Source: Erythrobacteraceae bacterium E2-1 Yellow Sea (lineage in GTDB: Bacteria > Pseudomonadota > Alphaproteobacteria > Sphingomonadales > Sphingomonadaceae). Taken from it: a stretch of 64,000 nt of DNA. Every line of letters starts with the position of its first letter. Positions within the stretch are counted from its first letter, which is position 1. The stretch covers positions 24,956 through 88,955 of the forward strand of contig JADCLP010000009.1 in assembly GCA_014983025.1 (NCBI GenBank). The letters run 5' to 3'. The notes under the pieces were generated by a model that was given only the letters and a program-made list of their open reading frames with translations, searched no databases and was not told the DNA's origin. This document shows positions 25,820-34,724 of the stretch, piece after piece. Made by a program: the position numbers and the translations under genes.

Positions 25820-27133
25820 ATGTGGCCATATCATCCCGATCTCCTCGCAACGCCGGTTCCGCGTTACACCAGCTATCCAACAGCGGCTGAATTCGGTGAT
25901 ATCGGTGCCTCCGATTATCGCGAGGCATTGAGTACTGTCGAAGGCGATGTCTCGCTCTATGTCCACATCCCCTTTTGCGAAAAGATCTGTTTCTACTGCG
26001 GCTGCAATACCGGCCATTCCGGGCGGCGGCACAGGCTGGAATCCTATCTTTCCGCATTGGATGCAGAGATCAAACAGGTCGCCGATTTATTGCCGCAAAG
26101 CACGAAGATACGCCGCGTTGCCTTTGGTGGGGGCAGCCCCAATGCAATAACCCCTGTCGACTTCGTCCGGCTGGTCGAAAACCTGACCGTCCATTTCAAC
26201 CTGGCCGATCCGGTATTCTCTATCGAGCTGGACCCACGCACCATGACGCGTGACTGGTCCACCGTGATCGGTTCCGTCGGTATCACACGCGCCAGCATGG
26301 GGGTGCAGACCTTTGCCCCGCATTGCCAGGAAGCGATTGGGAGGGTTCAGGAAGAAGAGCTGATCCTGCGCACGGTTGACTGGCTGCGCGATGCGGGCGT
26401 CAGATCACTCAATTTTGACCTGATGTATGGCCTGCCGGGCCAGACACGCGATGATCTGCTCGACAGTCTGCAACGCACCCGCATTTTGTGTGCGGACCGT
26501 GTGGCGCTGTTTGGCTATGCCCATGTGCCCCACATGGTCCCGCGCCAGCGCGTGATCAATGCCAGCAATCTGCCGGATCAGGAAACCCGCTTTGCCATGG
26601 CAGAACTGGGCTATGTCTATTTGTGCACCCACGGCTATGCGCCGGTGGGATTTGATCACTTCGCATTGGCAGGCAGTGACCCGCTGGCACGCGCTGCAAC
26701 AGCAGGGAAACTGCACCGCAATTTTCAGGGCTTTACCGATGATGATGCGCCCAATCTGATCGGGCTGGGCAGTTCGGCCATCAGCAGCTTCCCAACGCTG
26801 CTGGCCCAGAATGAGAAGAATAGCGGGCGCTACCGCATGATGGCATCGCAAGGCATGCTGCCGGTGACACGCGGCATCCGCCGCAGTGCCGATGACCAGT
26901 TGCGCGGGTCAATCATCGAACAATTGCTGTGCCAGGGCCGGGCGCGTCTGCCCGCAGCAATACTGGCCGAAGTGAAGGGTAAACTTGCCCCATTTATGGA
27001 ACGGGATTTGGCCATGGTGGAAGGCGATGAACTGATCATCCCCCCACGCGGCCTGCCCTATGCCCGCAGCATAGCGGCCCAATTTGACCCATATCGCCAG
27101 CAAAGCGCCACTCGTTTCAGCTCTGCAGTCTGA
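25820..27133 (+). CDS. hemN: oxygen-independent coproporphyrinogen III oxidase
   Basis: HemN is a radical-SAM enzyme that converts coproporphyrinogen III to protoporphyrinogen IX without oxygen. The 437-residue product has the cluster motif C53-x3-C57-x2-C60 followed by Gly-Cys, PRYTSYPTA at the N terminus, GGGSPN and GVQTF blocks and DLMYGLPGQT near 198, all typical of true HemN rather than HemW. It lies 31 bases after the small cco CDS and so can share the FNR-activated transcript, joining heme supply with oxidase synthesis at low oxygen. No clear FNR box of its own is present. Confidence 0.95.
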   Translation: MWPYHPDLLATPVPRYTSYPTAAEFGDIGASDYREALSTVEGDVSLYVHIPFCEKICFYCGCNTGHSGRRHRLESYLSALDAEIKQVADLLPQSTKIRRVAFGGGSPNAITPVDFVRLVENLTVHFNLADPVFSIELDPRTMTRDWSTVIGSVGITRASMGVQTFAPHCQEAIGRVQEEELILRTVDWLRDAGVRSLNFDLMYGLPGQTRDDLLDSLQRTRILCADRVALFGYAHVPHMVPRQRVINASNLPDQETRFAMAELGYVYLCTHGYAPVGFDHFALAGSDPLARAATAGKLHRNFQGFTDDDAPNLIGLGSSAISSFPTLLAQNEKNSGRYRMMASQGMLPVTRGIRRSADDQLRGSIIEQLLCQGRARLPAAILAEVKGKLAPFMERDLAMVEGDELIIPPRGLPYARSIAAQFDPYRQQSATRFSSAV

Positions 27134-27156
27134 TCAGCCCAGCCTTACCCTCTCCG

Positions 27157-27187
27157 TCAAAGGTACAATTGGCTGCTTCGCCTTTGA
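27157..27187 (+). other. inverted repeat downstream of hemN
   Basis: TCAAAGG (27157-27163) and CCTTTGA (27181-27187) form a seven-pair stem with a 17-base loop in the 99-base gap between hemN and the aldehyde dehydrogenase gene. No T tract follows. It could end the cco-hemN transcript or regulate the next gene. Confidence 0.35.
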
Positions 27188-27232
27188 GGCGCAAGGTTCC
27201 CCCAACATGAGTCTTGGCGTGAGGAGAACGCA

Positions 27233-28753
27233 ATGCTGGAACAGGCACTGAGTAAGTTCAGCGGTCAATCGCTGATCAAGGATAAATTCGACAATTTCAT
27301 TGGCGGCAAATGGGTTGCCCCTGCAACCGGGCAATATTTTGACAATATTTCGCCCGTCACCGGCAAACCTGTTTGCCAGGTGGCCCGTGGTACCGCGGCG
27401 GATATTGAACTGGCGCTGGATGCAGCGCATGCCGCTCGTGAAGCCTGGGGCAAAACCTCAACCACGGAACGCGCCAATATCCTCAATCGCATTGCGCAGC
27501 GCATGGAAGACAACCTCGACATGCTGGCGCTGGTTGAGACTATTGATAACGGCAAGCCGATCCGCGAGACGACGGCAGCCGACATTCCACTGGGCATTGA
27601 CCATTTCCGCTATTTCGCAGGCTGCCTGCGCGCGCAGGAAGGGTCCATTTCCGAAATCGATCATGACACTGTGGCCTATCACTTCCACGAACCGCTGGGC
27701 GTGGTTGGCCAGATCATCCCGTGGAACTTCCCGCTGCTGATGGCGGTGTGGAAGCTGGCCCCAGCGCTGGCTGCGGGCAACTGCATCGTGCTGAAGCCTG
27801 CTGAACAGACGCCGATGTCGATCATGGTCTTCATGGAACTGATTGCCGATCTGCTGCCCGCAGGCGTGCTCAACGTCGTCAACGGCTTCGGCGTGGAAGC
27901 GGGCAAGCCCTTGGCGCAGAACAAGCGCATCGCCAAGATTGCCTTCACCGGTGAAACCACCACTGGCCGGTTGATCATGCAATATGCATCGGAAAACCTG
28001 ATCCCCTGCACACTGGAACTGGGCGGCAAAAGCCCGAACATCTTCTTTGCCGATGTCATGCGCGAAGATGATGATTACCTGGACAAGGCGCTGGAAGGTT
28101 TTGCCATGTTCGGCCTCAATTCGGGCGAGGTCTGCACCTGCCCCAGCCGCGCGCTGGTGCATGAATCGATCTATGACGCATTCATGGAAAAGGCGATTGC
28201 CCGCGTGAATGCCATGAAGCTGGGCAACCCGCTGGATATGTCCACCATGGTCGGGGCGCAGGCATCGAACGACCAGCTGCAGAAAATCCTGTCCTATATC
28301 GATATCGGCAAGGATGAAGGCGCAAATGTGCTGGCCGGTGGTGGCCGTGCAGTGCATGAAGGCGAGCTGTCCGAAGGATATTACGTGCAGCCAACCGTGC
28401 TGGAAGGGCACAACAAGATGCGCGTTTTCCAGGAAGAAATCTTTGGCCCGGTTCTGGCCGTGACCAAGTTTTCAACCCCTGAAGAGGCGCTGTCCATCGC
28501 CAATGACACGCTATATGGCCTGGGTGCTGGCGTCTGGAGCCGCGATGCCAACACATGCTATCGCTTTGGCCGCGCCATTCAGGCCGGTCGCGTCTGGACC
28601 AATTGCTATCACCTCTATCCGGCCCATGCCGCATTCGGTGGTTACAAGCAGTCCGGCATCGGCCGCGAAAACCACAAGATGATGCTGGAACATTATCAGC
28701 AGACCAAGAATATGCTGGTCAGCTATTCGCCCAAGGCGCTCGGCTTCTTCTAA
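27233..28753 (+). CDS. NAD-dependent aldehyde dehydrogenase, ExaC/AldB type
   Basis: A 506-residue aldehyde dehydrogenase. It has [21 protein letters not shown] near residue 160, [20 protein letters not shown] with the general base Glu, and the catalytic Cys in [11 protein letters not shown] near residue 300, the ExaC/AldB signature in which Cys is followed by Thr-Cys. These enzymes oxidise acetaldehyde and other short aldehydes, and are often found with ethanol oxidation genes. The neighbour downstream is a DUF779 gene, a partnership known for this group. Start ATG 27233 follows a GAGGAG site. The lower-energy hairpin at 28839-28865 separates it from DUF779. Confidence 0.92.
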   Translation: MLEQALSKFSGQSLIKDKFDNFIGGKWVAPATGQYFDNISPVTGKPVCQVARGTAADIELALDAAHAAREAWGKTSTTERANILNRIAQRMEDNLDMLALVETIDNGKPIRETTAADIPLGIDHFRYFAGCLRAQEGSISEIDHDTVAYHFHEPLGVVGQIIPWNFPLLMAVWKLAPALAAGNCIVLKPAEQTPMSIMVFMELIADLLPAGVLNVVNGFGVEAGKPLAQNKRIAKIAFTGETTTGRLIMQYASENLIPCTLELGGKSPNIFFADVMREDDDYLDKALEGFAMFGLNSGEVCTCPSRALVHESIYDAFMEKAIARVNAMKLGNPLDMSTMVGAQASNDQLQKILSYIDIGKDEGANVLAGGGRAVHEGELSEGYYVQPTVLEGHNKMRVFQEEIFGPVLAVTKFSTPEEALSIANDTLYGLGAGVWSRDANTCYRFGRAIQAGRVWTNCYHLYPAHAAFGGYKQSGIGRENHKMMLEHYQQTKNMLVSYSPKALGFF

Positions 28754-28838
28754 TGCTCTCAGGAGGAGCGGGCATCGCCCACTTCCCTGCTGGCGGCGTG
28801 AAGGGTTCCTGGAGTCAGCTGGGAATTGGGTAACATGG

Positions 28839-28865
28839 GGGCAGGCGGGATTTTCCCGCCTGCCC
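28839..28865 (+). terminator. strong hairpin between aldehyde dehydrogenase and DUF779
   Basis: GGGCAGGCGGGA and TCCCGCCTGCCC form a perfect twelve-pair stem with a three-base loop, but only TTA follows. It could be an attenuator that lowers DUF779 expression relative to the dehydrogenase, or an mRNA-stabilising stem. Confidence 0.5.
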
Positions 28866-28883
28866 TTAGCTGTTGGAGATAAC

Positions 28884-29429
28884 ATGAATATCAACAATCT
28901 GCCGCCACGCATTCTGGCCACGCCCGAAGCGGAACAATGGATCGCGAAACTGTCCGAAATCCACGGTCCATTGATGTTCCACCAGTCTGGCGGCTGCTGT
29001 GATGGCAGCGCGCCCATGTGTTTCCCACGCGGCGAATTTCGTGTCGGCGCACAGGATGTGCTGCTGGGCATACTTCCAGGTGAAACGCCTGTGTGGATTG
29101 GTGCGGCACAATTTGAATATTGGCGGCATACCCAGGTCACCATTGATGTGGTGCAGGGGCGCGGTTCAGGCATGAGCCTGGAGGCACCCGAAGGTATCCG
29201 CTTCATTGTACGAAGCCGCGTGTTTACGGACGAGGAATCGGCCGCATTGGAGGCGCATGGGGAACCACCGCGGGGCGACAGCTTTGATCATGGCCAAGCT
29301 TCCCAATGTTGCCAGATATGCGCCCCAAACGATTTCAGGCTATATCCTGTCCATTTACGCCCGCCTCATCGCATGCGCACGTGTCACAGGAAATTGCACC
29401 TTGGGCTAAGCTGCTGCCCGGCCCGATGA
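28884..29429 (+). CDS. DUF779 protein with odd C-terminal extension
   Basis: The first 130 residues match DUF779, a small family regularly beside ExaC/AldB aldehyde dehydrogenases: MFHQSGGCCDGSAPMC near 32-47, GE..VGAQDVLLG, FEYWRHTQVTIDVV and a core end near RSRVFTDEESAALEAHG. The two Cys in GCCDG and Met-Cys could bind metal. Family members are usually about 120-130 residues, but this frame runs to 181, the last 45 residues being Cys/His/Arg-rich and without DUF779 similarity. A frameshift or lost stop near base 29270-29290 could explain it. Start ATG 28884 follows TTGGAG. Confidence 0.8.
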   Translation: MNINNLPPRILATPEAEQWIAKLSEIHGPLMFHQSGGCCDGSAPMCFPRGEFRVGAQDVLLGILPGETPVWIGAAQFEYWRHTQVTIDVVQGRGSGMSLEAPEGIRFIVRSRVFTDEESAALEAHGEPPRGDSFDHGQASQCCQICAPNDFRLYPVHLRPPHRMRTCHRKLHLGLSCCPAR

Positions 29430-29460
29430 TATTTATTTCATATAAGAGCAAGGGACTGTT

Positions 29461-29548
29461 TGGTGCGGTCGAGAAGACTCGAACTTCCACGGGTTATTCA
29501 CCCACAACGACCTCAACGTTGCGCGTCTACCAATTCCGCCACGACCGC
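29461..29548 (-). tRNA. tRNA-Leu (GAG anticodon)
   Basis: On the minus strand the segment forms a long-variable-arm tRNA: acceptor GCGGTCG/CGACCGC, a D arm with GGTAGACGC, anticodon loop TTGAGGT with GAG anticodon, a variable arm and a T arm with GTTCGAGTC. CCA is encoded at 29461-29463. Confidence 0.96.
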
Positions 29549-29666
29549 ACACAGTCTTTCATCTCAGGGAAGGAAATCCCGCCCCTGCGCGAACAGGTGC
29601 GGCCCCCTAGCAACAGCATGATCGCTCCGCAAGCATTTTGCCGCCTGCGCCTGCGCCAATTTGCGA

Positions 29667-30635
29667 TCAATCCGGCTTCCAGCCGATTTCTGCAAATTTG
29701 GCGGATCGCGGAACGTCTGTAACCGCTTCCTTGATCGTCAATGTTTCCCCAGGAGCGAGCTCGGATTTGGAAGGGGTGATTTCCCAACTGTACACGATCC
29801 GGTCCAGTTCATCACGCAACACAATCAGCACAGATGGTACACGTGTAGTTTCACGCCCGACATTGGTGATGCTGCCACTGGTCCCGAAATATTCCGTGCC
29901 GTTGGGCAAGGTGCGGCGATCTTGCTGTTCTGGCGGGAAATCCAGCACCAGTTCAGGCCTGTCGATGGCAAAGGTGGGGCGGCTGACGGGCACCCAATCC
30001 GGCATGCCCCAGTAACTGACTGCTGCGATCGTGCCCAAGGCCAGAATCGCGAAAATGCCAGCAGCCGCAGTCCACAACTTCAGCGGATTACGGCGCGGGC
30101 GGAAGGGTGGTTCATAATCGAATTGCGATGGCTCTTCAGCCGCCGATTCATAAAAACGCGGTTCAGCTTCTTCGGACGCGCTGTTTGGCACATCATAGCC
30201 AGGTGGCACATCGTCCGTTTCAGCAACGGATGCCGGCGTTTCAGTCGCAGCTGCGGCTACGGCGCGATCAAAGCGGCTCCAATGATTGACCGATGGGGCA
30301 GCAGGTTCAGAAGCTTCTGATTCGCTCTTGGTTTCAGTTTCTGGCTCTGGCGCAGGCTCATCATCGCCTGAAACAGTTTCAGAATCGGCTTCCACCTGAT
30401 CTGCAGCCTCCGCAACATCATGCCCCTGGGCATCGCCTTCTTCCACTTGCGGTTCGGGCATTGTTGAGGGTTCAGGTGCAGGTGGCGGAGGTGGGGCGTC
30501 CGGAACGTCCAGCTCTGGACCTTCCTGGTACCAGCTGTGTTTGCATTTGGCACAGCGCACCGTGCGTCCATCAATGCCAATGGCATTGTCAGGCACGACA
30601 TAACGCGTGTTGCAGGCAGGGCAGGCAATAATCAT
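29667..30635 (-). CDS. MJ0042-type zinc-ribbon membrane protein
   Basis: A 322-residue protein with an N-terminal zinc ribbon C-x2-C...C-x2-C (CPACNTRYVVPDNAIG, then CAKCKHSW), the MJ0042 type, followed by a long Pro/Glu/Asp-rich acidic linker (about 45-125), a single transmembrane helix (about 190-212) and a C-terminal periplasmic domain with TLPNGTEYFGTSGSITN and ELAPGETLTI patterns (DUF3426-like). The protein is typical of alphaproteobacteria and regularly lies divergent from ftsE, as here. Function is not known; a role in cell-envelope or division is guilt by association. A 154-base gap to ftsE holds both promoters. Confidence 0.85.
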   Translation of the reverse strand: MIIACPACNTRYVVPDNAIGIDGRTVRCAKCKHSWYQEGPELDVPDAPPPPPAPEPSTMPEPQVEEGDAQGHDVAEAADQVEADSETVSGDDEPAPEPETETKSESEASEPAAPSVNHWSRFDRAVAAAATETPASVAETDDVPPGYDVPNSASEEAEPRFYESAAEEPSQFDYEPPFRPRRNPLKLWTAAAGIFAILALGTIAAVSYWGMPDWVPVSRPTFAIDRPELVLDFPPEQQDRRTLPNGTEYFGTSGSITNVGRETTRVPSVLIVLRDELDRIVYSWEITPSKSELAPGETLTIKEAVTDVPRSAKFAEIGWKPD

Positions 30636-30789
30636 GCAATGTCAGGCATTACGCACAAGCGAAAATCACTCAAGGGGGGCTGGGCCCAAGCGGGCCTAAA
30701 CACCGTTTTTTTCCACATCGAAGGGGGATAATGGGCGTTGAAAGGATGATTGGCTTTGCACAGGGCCATGCTTGGGATACAGCCGCGCC

Positions 30790-31542
30790 ATGAATGATGG
30801 GCCGGGCAATATCGTAACCTTTGACAATGTCGGGCTGCGTTACGGCACCGATCCAGAGGTGTTGAGCGACCTTTCCTTCAACCTGTTTTCGGGCCGATTC
30901 TATTTCCTCACTGGTGCCAGCGGGGCGGGCAAGACCAGCCTGCTGAAACTGTTATATCTGGCCCAACGCCCATCTCGCGGGGCCATCCGCATGTTCGGCA
31001 AGGACGTGATCACCACTCCACGTGATGAATTGCCGCATTTCCGCCGTCGGCTGGGCGTGGTGTTCCAGAATTTCCGCCTGGTCGATCACCTTTCGGCGTT
31101 TGACAATGTGGCGCTGCCATTGCGCGTTGCCGGCGTGCGCGAAGCAGAGCTGATGCGCCCTGTTGCCGAAATGCTCGATTGGGTCGGGTTGACGCATCGC
31201 GCACATGCCCTGCCGGCCACGCTTTCCGGCGGGGAACAACAACGCGTTGCCATCGCCCGCGCAGTGATCGGGCGGCCAGATCTGTTGGTGGCGGACGAGC
31301 CAACAGGCAATGTCGATCCTGATATGGCGCTTAAGCTGCTGCGCCTGTTTGAGGCATTGAACCGTTTGGGCACGACTGTGGTGGTGGCCACGCATGATGC
31401 CCATCTGCTGCAGAACGTTTCTGACTGTCTGATCATGCGGCTGGACAAGGGCCGCCTGCACGACCCCACAGGTGCGCTGCGCTATCCCCCGCGCACCGAT
31501 TACAAGCGCACGGCCACACAGCAAGCAGGGGATAAGACATGA
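30790..31542 (+). CDS. ftsE: cell division ATP-binding protein FtsE
   Basis: FtsE is the ATPase of the FtsEX complex that activates peptidoglycan hydrolases at the division site. The 250-residue product has Walker A GASGAGKTS, the signature LSGGEQQRVAIARA, Walker B DLLVADEPTG and the switch His in VVVATHD. Start ATG 30790 is chosen; a TTG at 30772 adds six residues without support. The C-terminal end is extended by about 25 polar residues. It overlaps ftsX by four bases (ATGA). Confidence 0.94.
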   Translation: MNDGPGNIVTFDNVGLRYGTDPEVLSDLSFNLFSGRFYFLTGASGAGKTSLLKLLYLAQRPSRGAIRMFGKDVITTPRDELPHFRRRLGVVFQNFRLVDHLSAFDNVALPLRVAGVREAELMRPVAEMLDWVGLTHRAHALPATLSGGEQQRVAIARAVIGRPDLLVADEPTGNVDPDMALKLLRLFEALNRLGTTVVVATHDAHLLQNVSDCLIMRLDKGRLHDPTGALRYPPRTDYKRTATQQAGDKT

Positions 31543-32471
31543 TGCGCCCGCCACCGCCGGAACGCACCCAGAAAACGGGCCGCGCACGCTTTGGCGGCGA
31601 ACGTGCAGCCGTGCTTGTCCCACGCCGCCATTTGAGCGGGCCGGTTCCATGGGTCATCGCCATCATGATTGCGCTGGTGGTGATTGCGGCAGCAGGTGGA
31701 TTGGCGTTGGGAAATCTGGCCAAGACGGCCCGTGGCGAGCTGTCCGGTGCAGTCACGGTTCAGATCATCGAAGCTAATTCCGCGCTTCGTGAAGAGCAGG
31801 CCGTAATTGCCGCACAATTACTGGCACAGGATCCGGCAGTCGAAAGCCTGCGCACCGTGCCACAGGCAGAGCTGGACGAATTGCTGGAACCATGGCTGGG
31901 CACAGCTGAGGCTGGAAACCCTGTACCTATACCTGCACTGATTGATGTGCAGTTACGCCGCGCGGCCAGCGAAGCGGAAATTGCCCGCTTGCAATCCCTT
32001 TTGAAACGGGGCGCACCAGCCGCCCGGGTGGATGCACAATCACATTGGTTGCAACCGGTCTATTCTGCCCTGTCGGCCATGCAATATCTGGCTCTGACTA
32101 TGATTGCATTGTTGCTGTTGACCAGCGTGGCCGCTGTGTGGCTGGCAGCACGCAGTTCCTTCGCCAACCATCGTGATACCGTGGAAATCGTTCATCTTCT
32201 GGGTGGTACGGACAAGCAGATCGCAAGGATTTTCCAGCGTTCGGTCGCAATCGATGCCATGCTGGGCGGCATAGTGGGCCTGGCGCTGGGTGCCGCAGCC
32301 AGCTGGTTGATCGCGCGGCAATTTTCCGGGCTGGAATCGGGTATGGTGTCGGCTGGCTCGCTGGCGCCGGTCGACTGGTTTGTGATCGCACTGATCCCTT
32401 TGCTGGGGGTAGGAATTGCCATGCTGACAGCCCGTATCACTGTGACTTCTGCCTTGAGACGAATGCTATGA
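31539..32471 (+). CDS. ftsX: cell division protein FtsX
   Basis: A 310-residue permease-like membrane protein partner of FtsE. It has an N-terminal basic tail, a first helix (about 37-60), a periplasmic domain, and three C-terminal helices with the typical TVEIVHLLGGTDKQIARIF block near residue 210, then LLLTSVAA and LAPVDWFVIALIP segments. It transmits ATPase activity to periplasmic hydrolase regulators. Overlaps with ftsE and the YdcF gene suggest a single transcript. Confidence 0.93.
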   Translation: MMRPPPPERTQKTGRARFGGERAAVLVPRRHLSGPVPWVIAIMIALVVIAAAGGLALGNLAKTARGELSGAVTVQIIEANSALREEQAVIAAQLLAQDPAVESLRTVPQAELDELLEPWLGTAEAGNPVPIPALIDVQLRRAASEAEIARLQSLLKRGAPAARVDAQSHWLQPVYSALSAMQYLALTMIALLLLTSVAAVWLAARSSFANHRDTVEIVHLLGGTDKQIARIFQRSVAIDAMLGGIVGLALGAAASWLIARQFSGLESGMVSAGSLAPVDWFVIALIPLLGVGIAMLTARITVTSALRRML

Positions 32472-32998
32472 TCGTCCGTTTTTTCGCCACGCTTTTTCTG
32501 ATCTGGGCCCTTGGCTTCATGGGTTTTGTCGCCACGCTGCCGCAACCAGCGGGCAAGGTGCAAACCGATGCTGTTGTCGTGCTGACAGGCGGTGCTGGCC
32601 GCATTCCGCATGGGCTGGAGGTTCTGGAGCAGGGGCAGGCTGACCAATTACTGGTGACAGGCGTAGATCCCGAAGTAACGCCCAATGAATTCGCCGCAGA
32701 ATATGGCGTTTCGCGGCGGCGCATGCGGTGCTGCGTCACACTGGGCTTTACGGCCACAGATACGCGCGGAAATGCCCGCGAAACCGCCGAATGGGTGGCG
32801 GAACACGATATTTCCACCTTGCGCTTGGTAACGACAGATTGGCACATGCGCCGCGCAGCAAGCGAAATCACCCGCACCCTGCCCGCCAATGTCACCGTAA
32901 TCCGCGATGCGGTGCCTTCTGGCATCAAGATTACCACATTGTTTGTGGAATATAACAAGCTATTGGCCAGCTGGCTGGCCGCACAGATCAATTGGTAA
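32468..32998 (+). CDS. YdcF family protein (DUF218)
   Basis: A 176-residue protein with one N-terminal helix (about 5-24) and a DUF218/YdcF domain. DAVVVLTGGAGRIPHGLEVL near 34-53 and TRGNARETAEWV with TTDWHMRRA further on are family marks; related members (SanA, ElyC) act in envelope homeostasis. It overlaps ftsX by four bases and precedes an acyltransferase gene by seven bases, so it belongs to an envelope-related group. The exact biochemical role is unknown. Confidence 0.88.
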   Translation: MIVRFFATLFLIWALGFMGFVATLPQPAGKVQTDAVVVLTGGAGRIPHGLEVLEQGQADQLLVTGVDPEVTPNEFAAEYGVSRRRMRCCVTLGFTATDTRGNARETAEWVAEHDISTLRLVTTDWHMRRAASEITRTLPANVTVIRDAVPSGIKITTLFVEYNKLLASWLAAQINW

Positions 32999-33005
32999 GA
33001 CTGCG

Positions 33006-33686
33006 ATGAATGTAATCCGCAGCCTGATTTTTTATCTGCTGTTCTATAGCGTCAGCATATTCCATGTCCTTGGCTCTGTCCTGGCCATTCCCTTCAGCAC
33101 CAGATTGTTGTGGGCGGCAGTGCGCGGCTGGGCCCAGTGGCATCGCTGGTGCGTAACCCATATTCTGGGAATCGACATTGTAATGGAAGGCGATGTGCCC
33201 GATGGGCCAACGCTGTTCGTGGGCAAGCATGAAAGCTTTTTCGAAGCGATTGATGCCCCCGCCCTGCACCGTGATCCAAGTGTTTTTGCCAAGCAGGAAC
33301 TGTTTTCCATCCCCGGCTGGGGCCGCGCCGCCCATGGATATGGCCTGATCCCAGTGGCGCGCGACCAGGGTGCAAAAACGCTGCGCAACATGCTGTCCAA
33401 CGCGCGCGAGAAGGTGGCAGACGGGCGGCCACTGGTGATTTTTCCTGAAGGGACGCGTGTGCCCCATGGTGAACGCCGGCCACTGCTGTCTGGCTTTGCC
33501 GGTATCTACAAATTGCTGGGCCTGCCGGTGGTGCCGGTAGCGGTCAACAGTGGCCCGCTCTACCATCGAAAATGGAAGAAACGCGGCACAATCATCTATC
33601 GTTTTGGCGAGGTAATTCCCCCTGGCCTGCCGCGTGACGAGGTTGAGGCGCGCGTCCACGCGGCCATCAATGCGCTGAATGATTGA
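33006..33686 (+). CDS. 1-acyl-sn-glycerol-3-phosphate acyltransferase (PlsC family)
   Basis: A 226-residue membrane-associated acyltransferase that would transfer an acyl chain to lysophosphatidic acid. It has an N-terminal hydrophobic segment and the acyltransferase motifs KHESFFEAI near residue 74 (HX4E, where many homologues have HX4D), a GLIPVARDQGAKTL block, VIFPEGTRVP near 145 and a VPVAVNSG segment. Start ATG 33006 is seven bases after the YdcF stop. The gene ends the ftsE-led group; a large hairpin lies beyond it. Confidence 0.9.
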   Translation: MNVIRSLIFYLLFYSVSIFHVLGSVLAIPFSTRLLWAAVRGWAQWHRWCVTHILGIDIVMEGDVPDGPTLFVGKHESFFEAIDAPALHRDPSVFAKQELFSIPGWGRAAHGYGLIPVARDQGAKTLRNMLSNAREKVADGRPLVIFPEGTRVPHGERRPLLSGFAGIYKLLGLPVVPVAVNSGPLYHRKWKKRGTIIYRFGEVIPPGLPRDEVEARVHAAINALND

Positions 33687-33718
33687 GGGCCAGTTACGAC
33701 CAGGGTCAGTCTGGCGCT

Positions 33719-33776
33719 TTCCCCTGCCCAACCCACGATAGTTGCCAGTCATAATATCGGGTGGTTGGGCGGGGGA
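33719..33776. other. long imperfect hairpin between convergent genes
   Basis: Left arm TCCCCTGCCCAACCCACGATA (33720-33740) and right arm starting TATCGGGTGGTTGGGC (33755 onwards, to about 33776) pair over about twenty positions with one bulge and a G-U pair, around a 14-base loop. There is no T tract. It sits between the converging acyltransferase and prephenate dehydrogenase genes and could block or end transcription from both. Confidence 0.6.
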
Positions 33777-33821
33777 GAGGGCCGGCACCGTTACGAGCCA
33801 GAAAACACCGTCGCCAATAGA

Positions 33822-34724
33822 CTAGTGCCCGCGGCCGAAATCCGGCTTGGCATCATCCTGCCCCTGTTCGATAATCGAACGGCGTATGGCACGGGTACGT
33901 TCAAACAGATCGAACAGTGCATCGCCATCTCCAGATCGGATCGCGCGCTGCATGGCAGTAAGATCTTCGGTAAACCGCCCCAACATTTCCAGCACTGCGG
34001 ATTTGTTATGTAGAAACACATCGCGCCACATGGTCGGATCTGACGCAGCAATACGGGTGAAATCGCGGAAACCACCGGCAGAATATTTGATCACTTCGCT
34101 GCGCGTCACATCTTCCAGATCGGATGCAGTGCCCACAATAGTAAAGGCGATCAGATGCGGGATATGGCTGGTAACGGCCAGCACCAGATCATGATGCTGC
34201 GGGTCCATAATTTCGATCCGCGCACCCAAAGCAGCCCAGAAAGCAGAGAGCGCGTCCACATGCTGCGGGTTGGCCCATTCGGGCGGAGTGATGATGCACC
34301 AACGATTGGCAAACAGGGTGGCAAAGCCGGCATCCGGCCCGCTCTGCTCAGTGCCGGCTACTGGGTGCGCTGGAACCACGCTGACGCCTGGCAATGCGGC
34401 GGTCAGATCTTCCACCACACTCTGCTTCGATGAACCAACATCAGTTACAATAACGCCAGCAGGCAAATGCGGCGCCATATCATGCGCCACGCCTGCCATC
34501 GCGCCAACTGGCACACACAGAATGACCAGATCGGCATTGGCCACCGCCCCTGCCAGTGTGTCACAAACCTTGCCCACCAGCCCACGCCCTGCCGCCCGTG
34601 CGCGCACGGCAGGGCTGGCATCATAACCGGTCGTGACGATCTGCGGCGCGTGTTCATGGCAGGAAAGGCCAACCGAACCGCCCAGCAAGCCCAACCCGAT
34701 GATCGCGACCCGATCAATGCTCAC
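33822..34724 (-). CDS. prephenate/arogenate dehydrogenase family protein
   Basis: A 300-residue TyrA/TyrC-type dehydrogenase making the tyrosine precursor by NAD(P)-dependent oxidative decarboxylation. It has the Rossmann motif GLGLLGGS near residue 11, [28 protein letters not shown] near 117 and the SHIPHLIAF block near 185. Start GTG 34724 overlaps the hisC stop (GTGA), giving the hisC-tyrA order common in alphaproteobacteria, where one operon serves aromatic and histidine pathways. No chorismate mutase domain is fused. Confidence 0.92.
   Translation of the reverse strand: MSIDRVAIIGLGLLGGSVGLSCHEHAPQIVTTGYDASPAVRARAAGRGLVGKVCDTLAGAVANADLVILCVPVGAMAGVAHDMAPHLPAGVIVTDVGSSKQSVVEDLTAALPGVSVVPAHPVAGTEQSGPDAGFATLFANRWCIITPPEWANPQHVDALSAFWAALGARIEIMDPQHHDLVLAVTSHIPHLIAFTIVGTASDLEDVTRSEVIKYSAGGFRDFTRIAASDPTMWRDVFLHNKSAVLEMLGRFTEDLTAMQRAIRSGDGDALFDLFERTRAIRRSIIEQGQDDAKPDFGRGH

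Noticed and set aside
29290..29409. A short frame MAKLPNVARYAPQT... overlapping the DUF779 tail
   Set aside because: It has no ribosome site and no recognisable family; only its overlap with the odd DUF779 tail made it worth noting.
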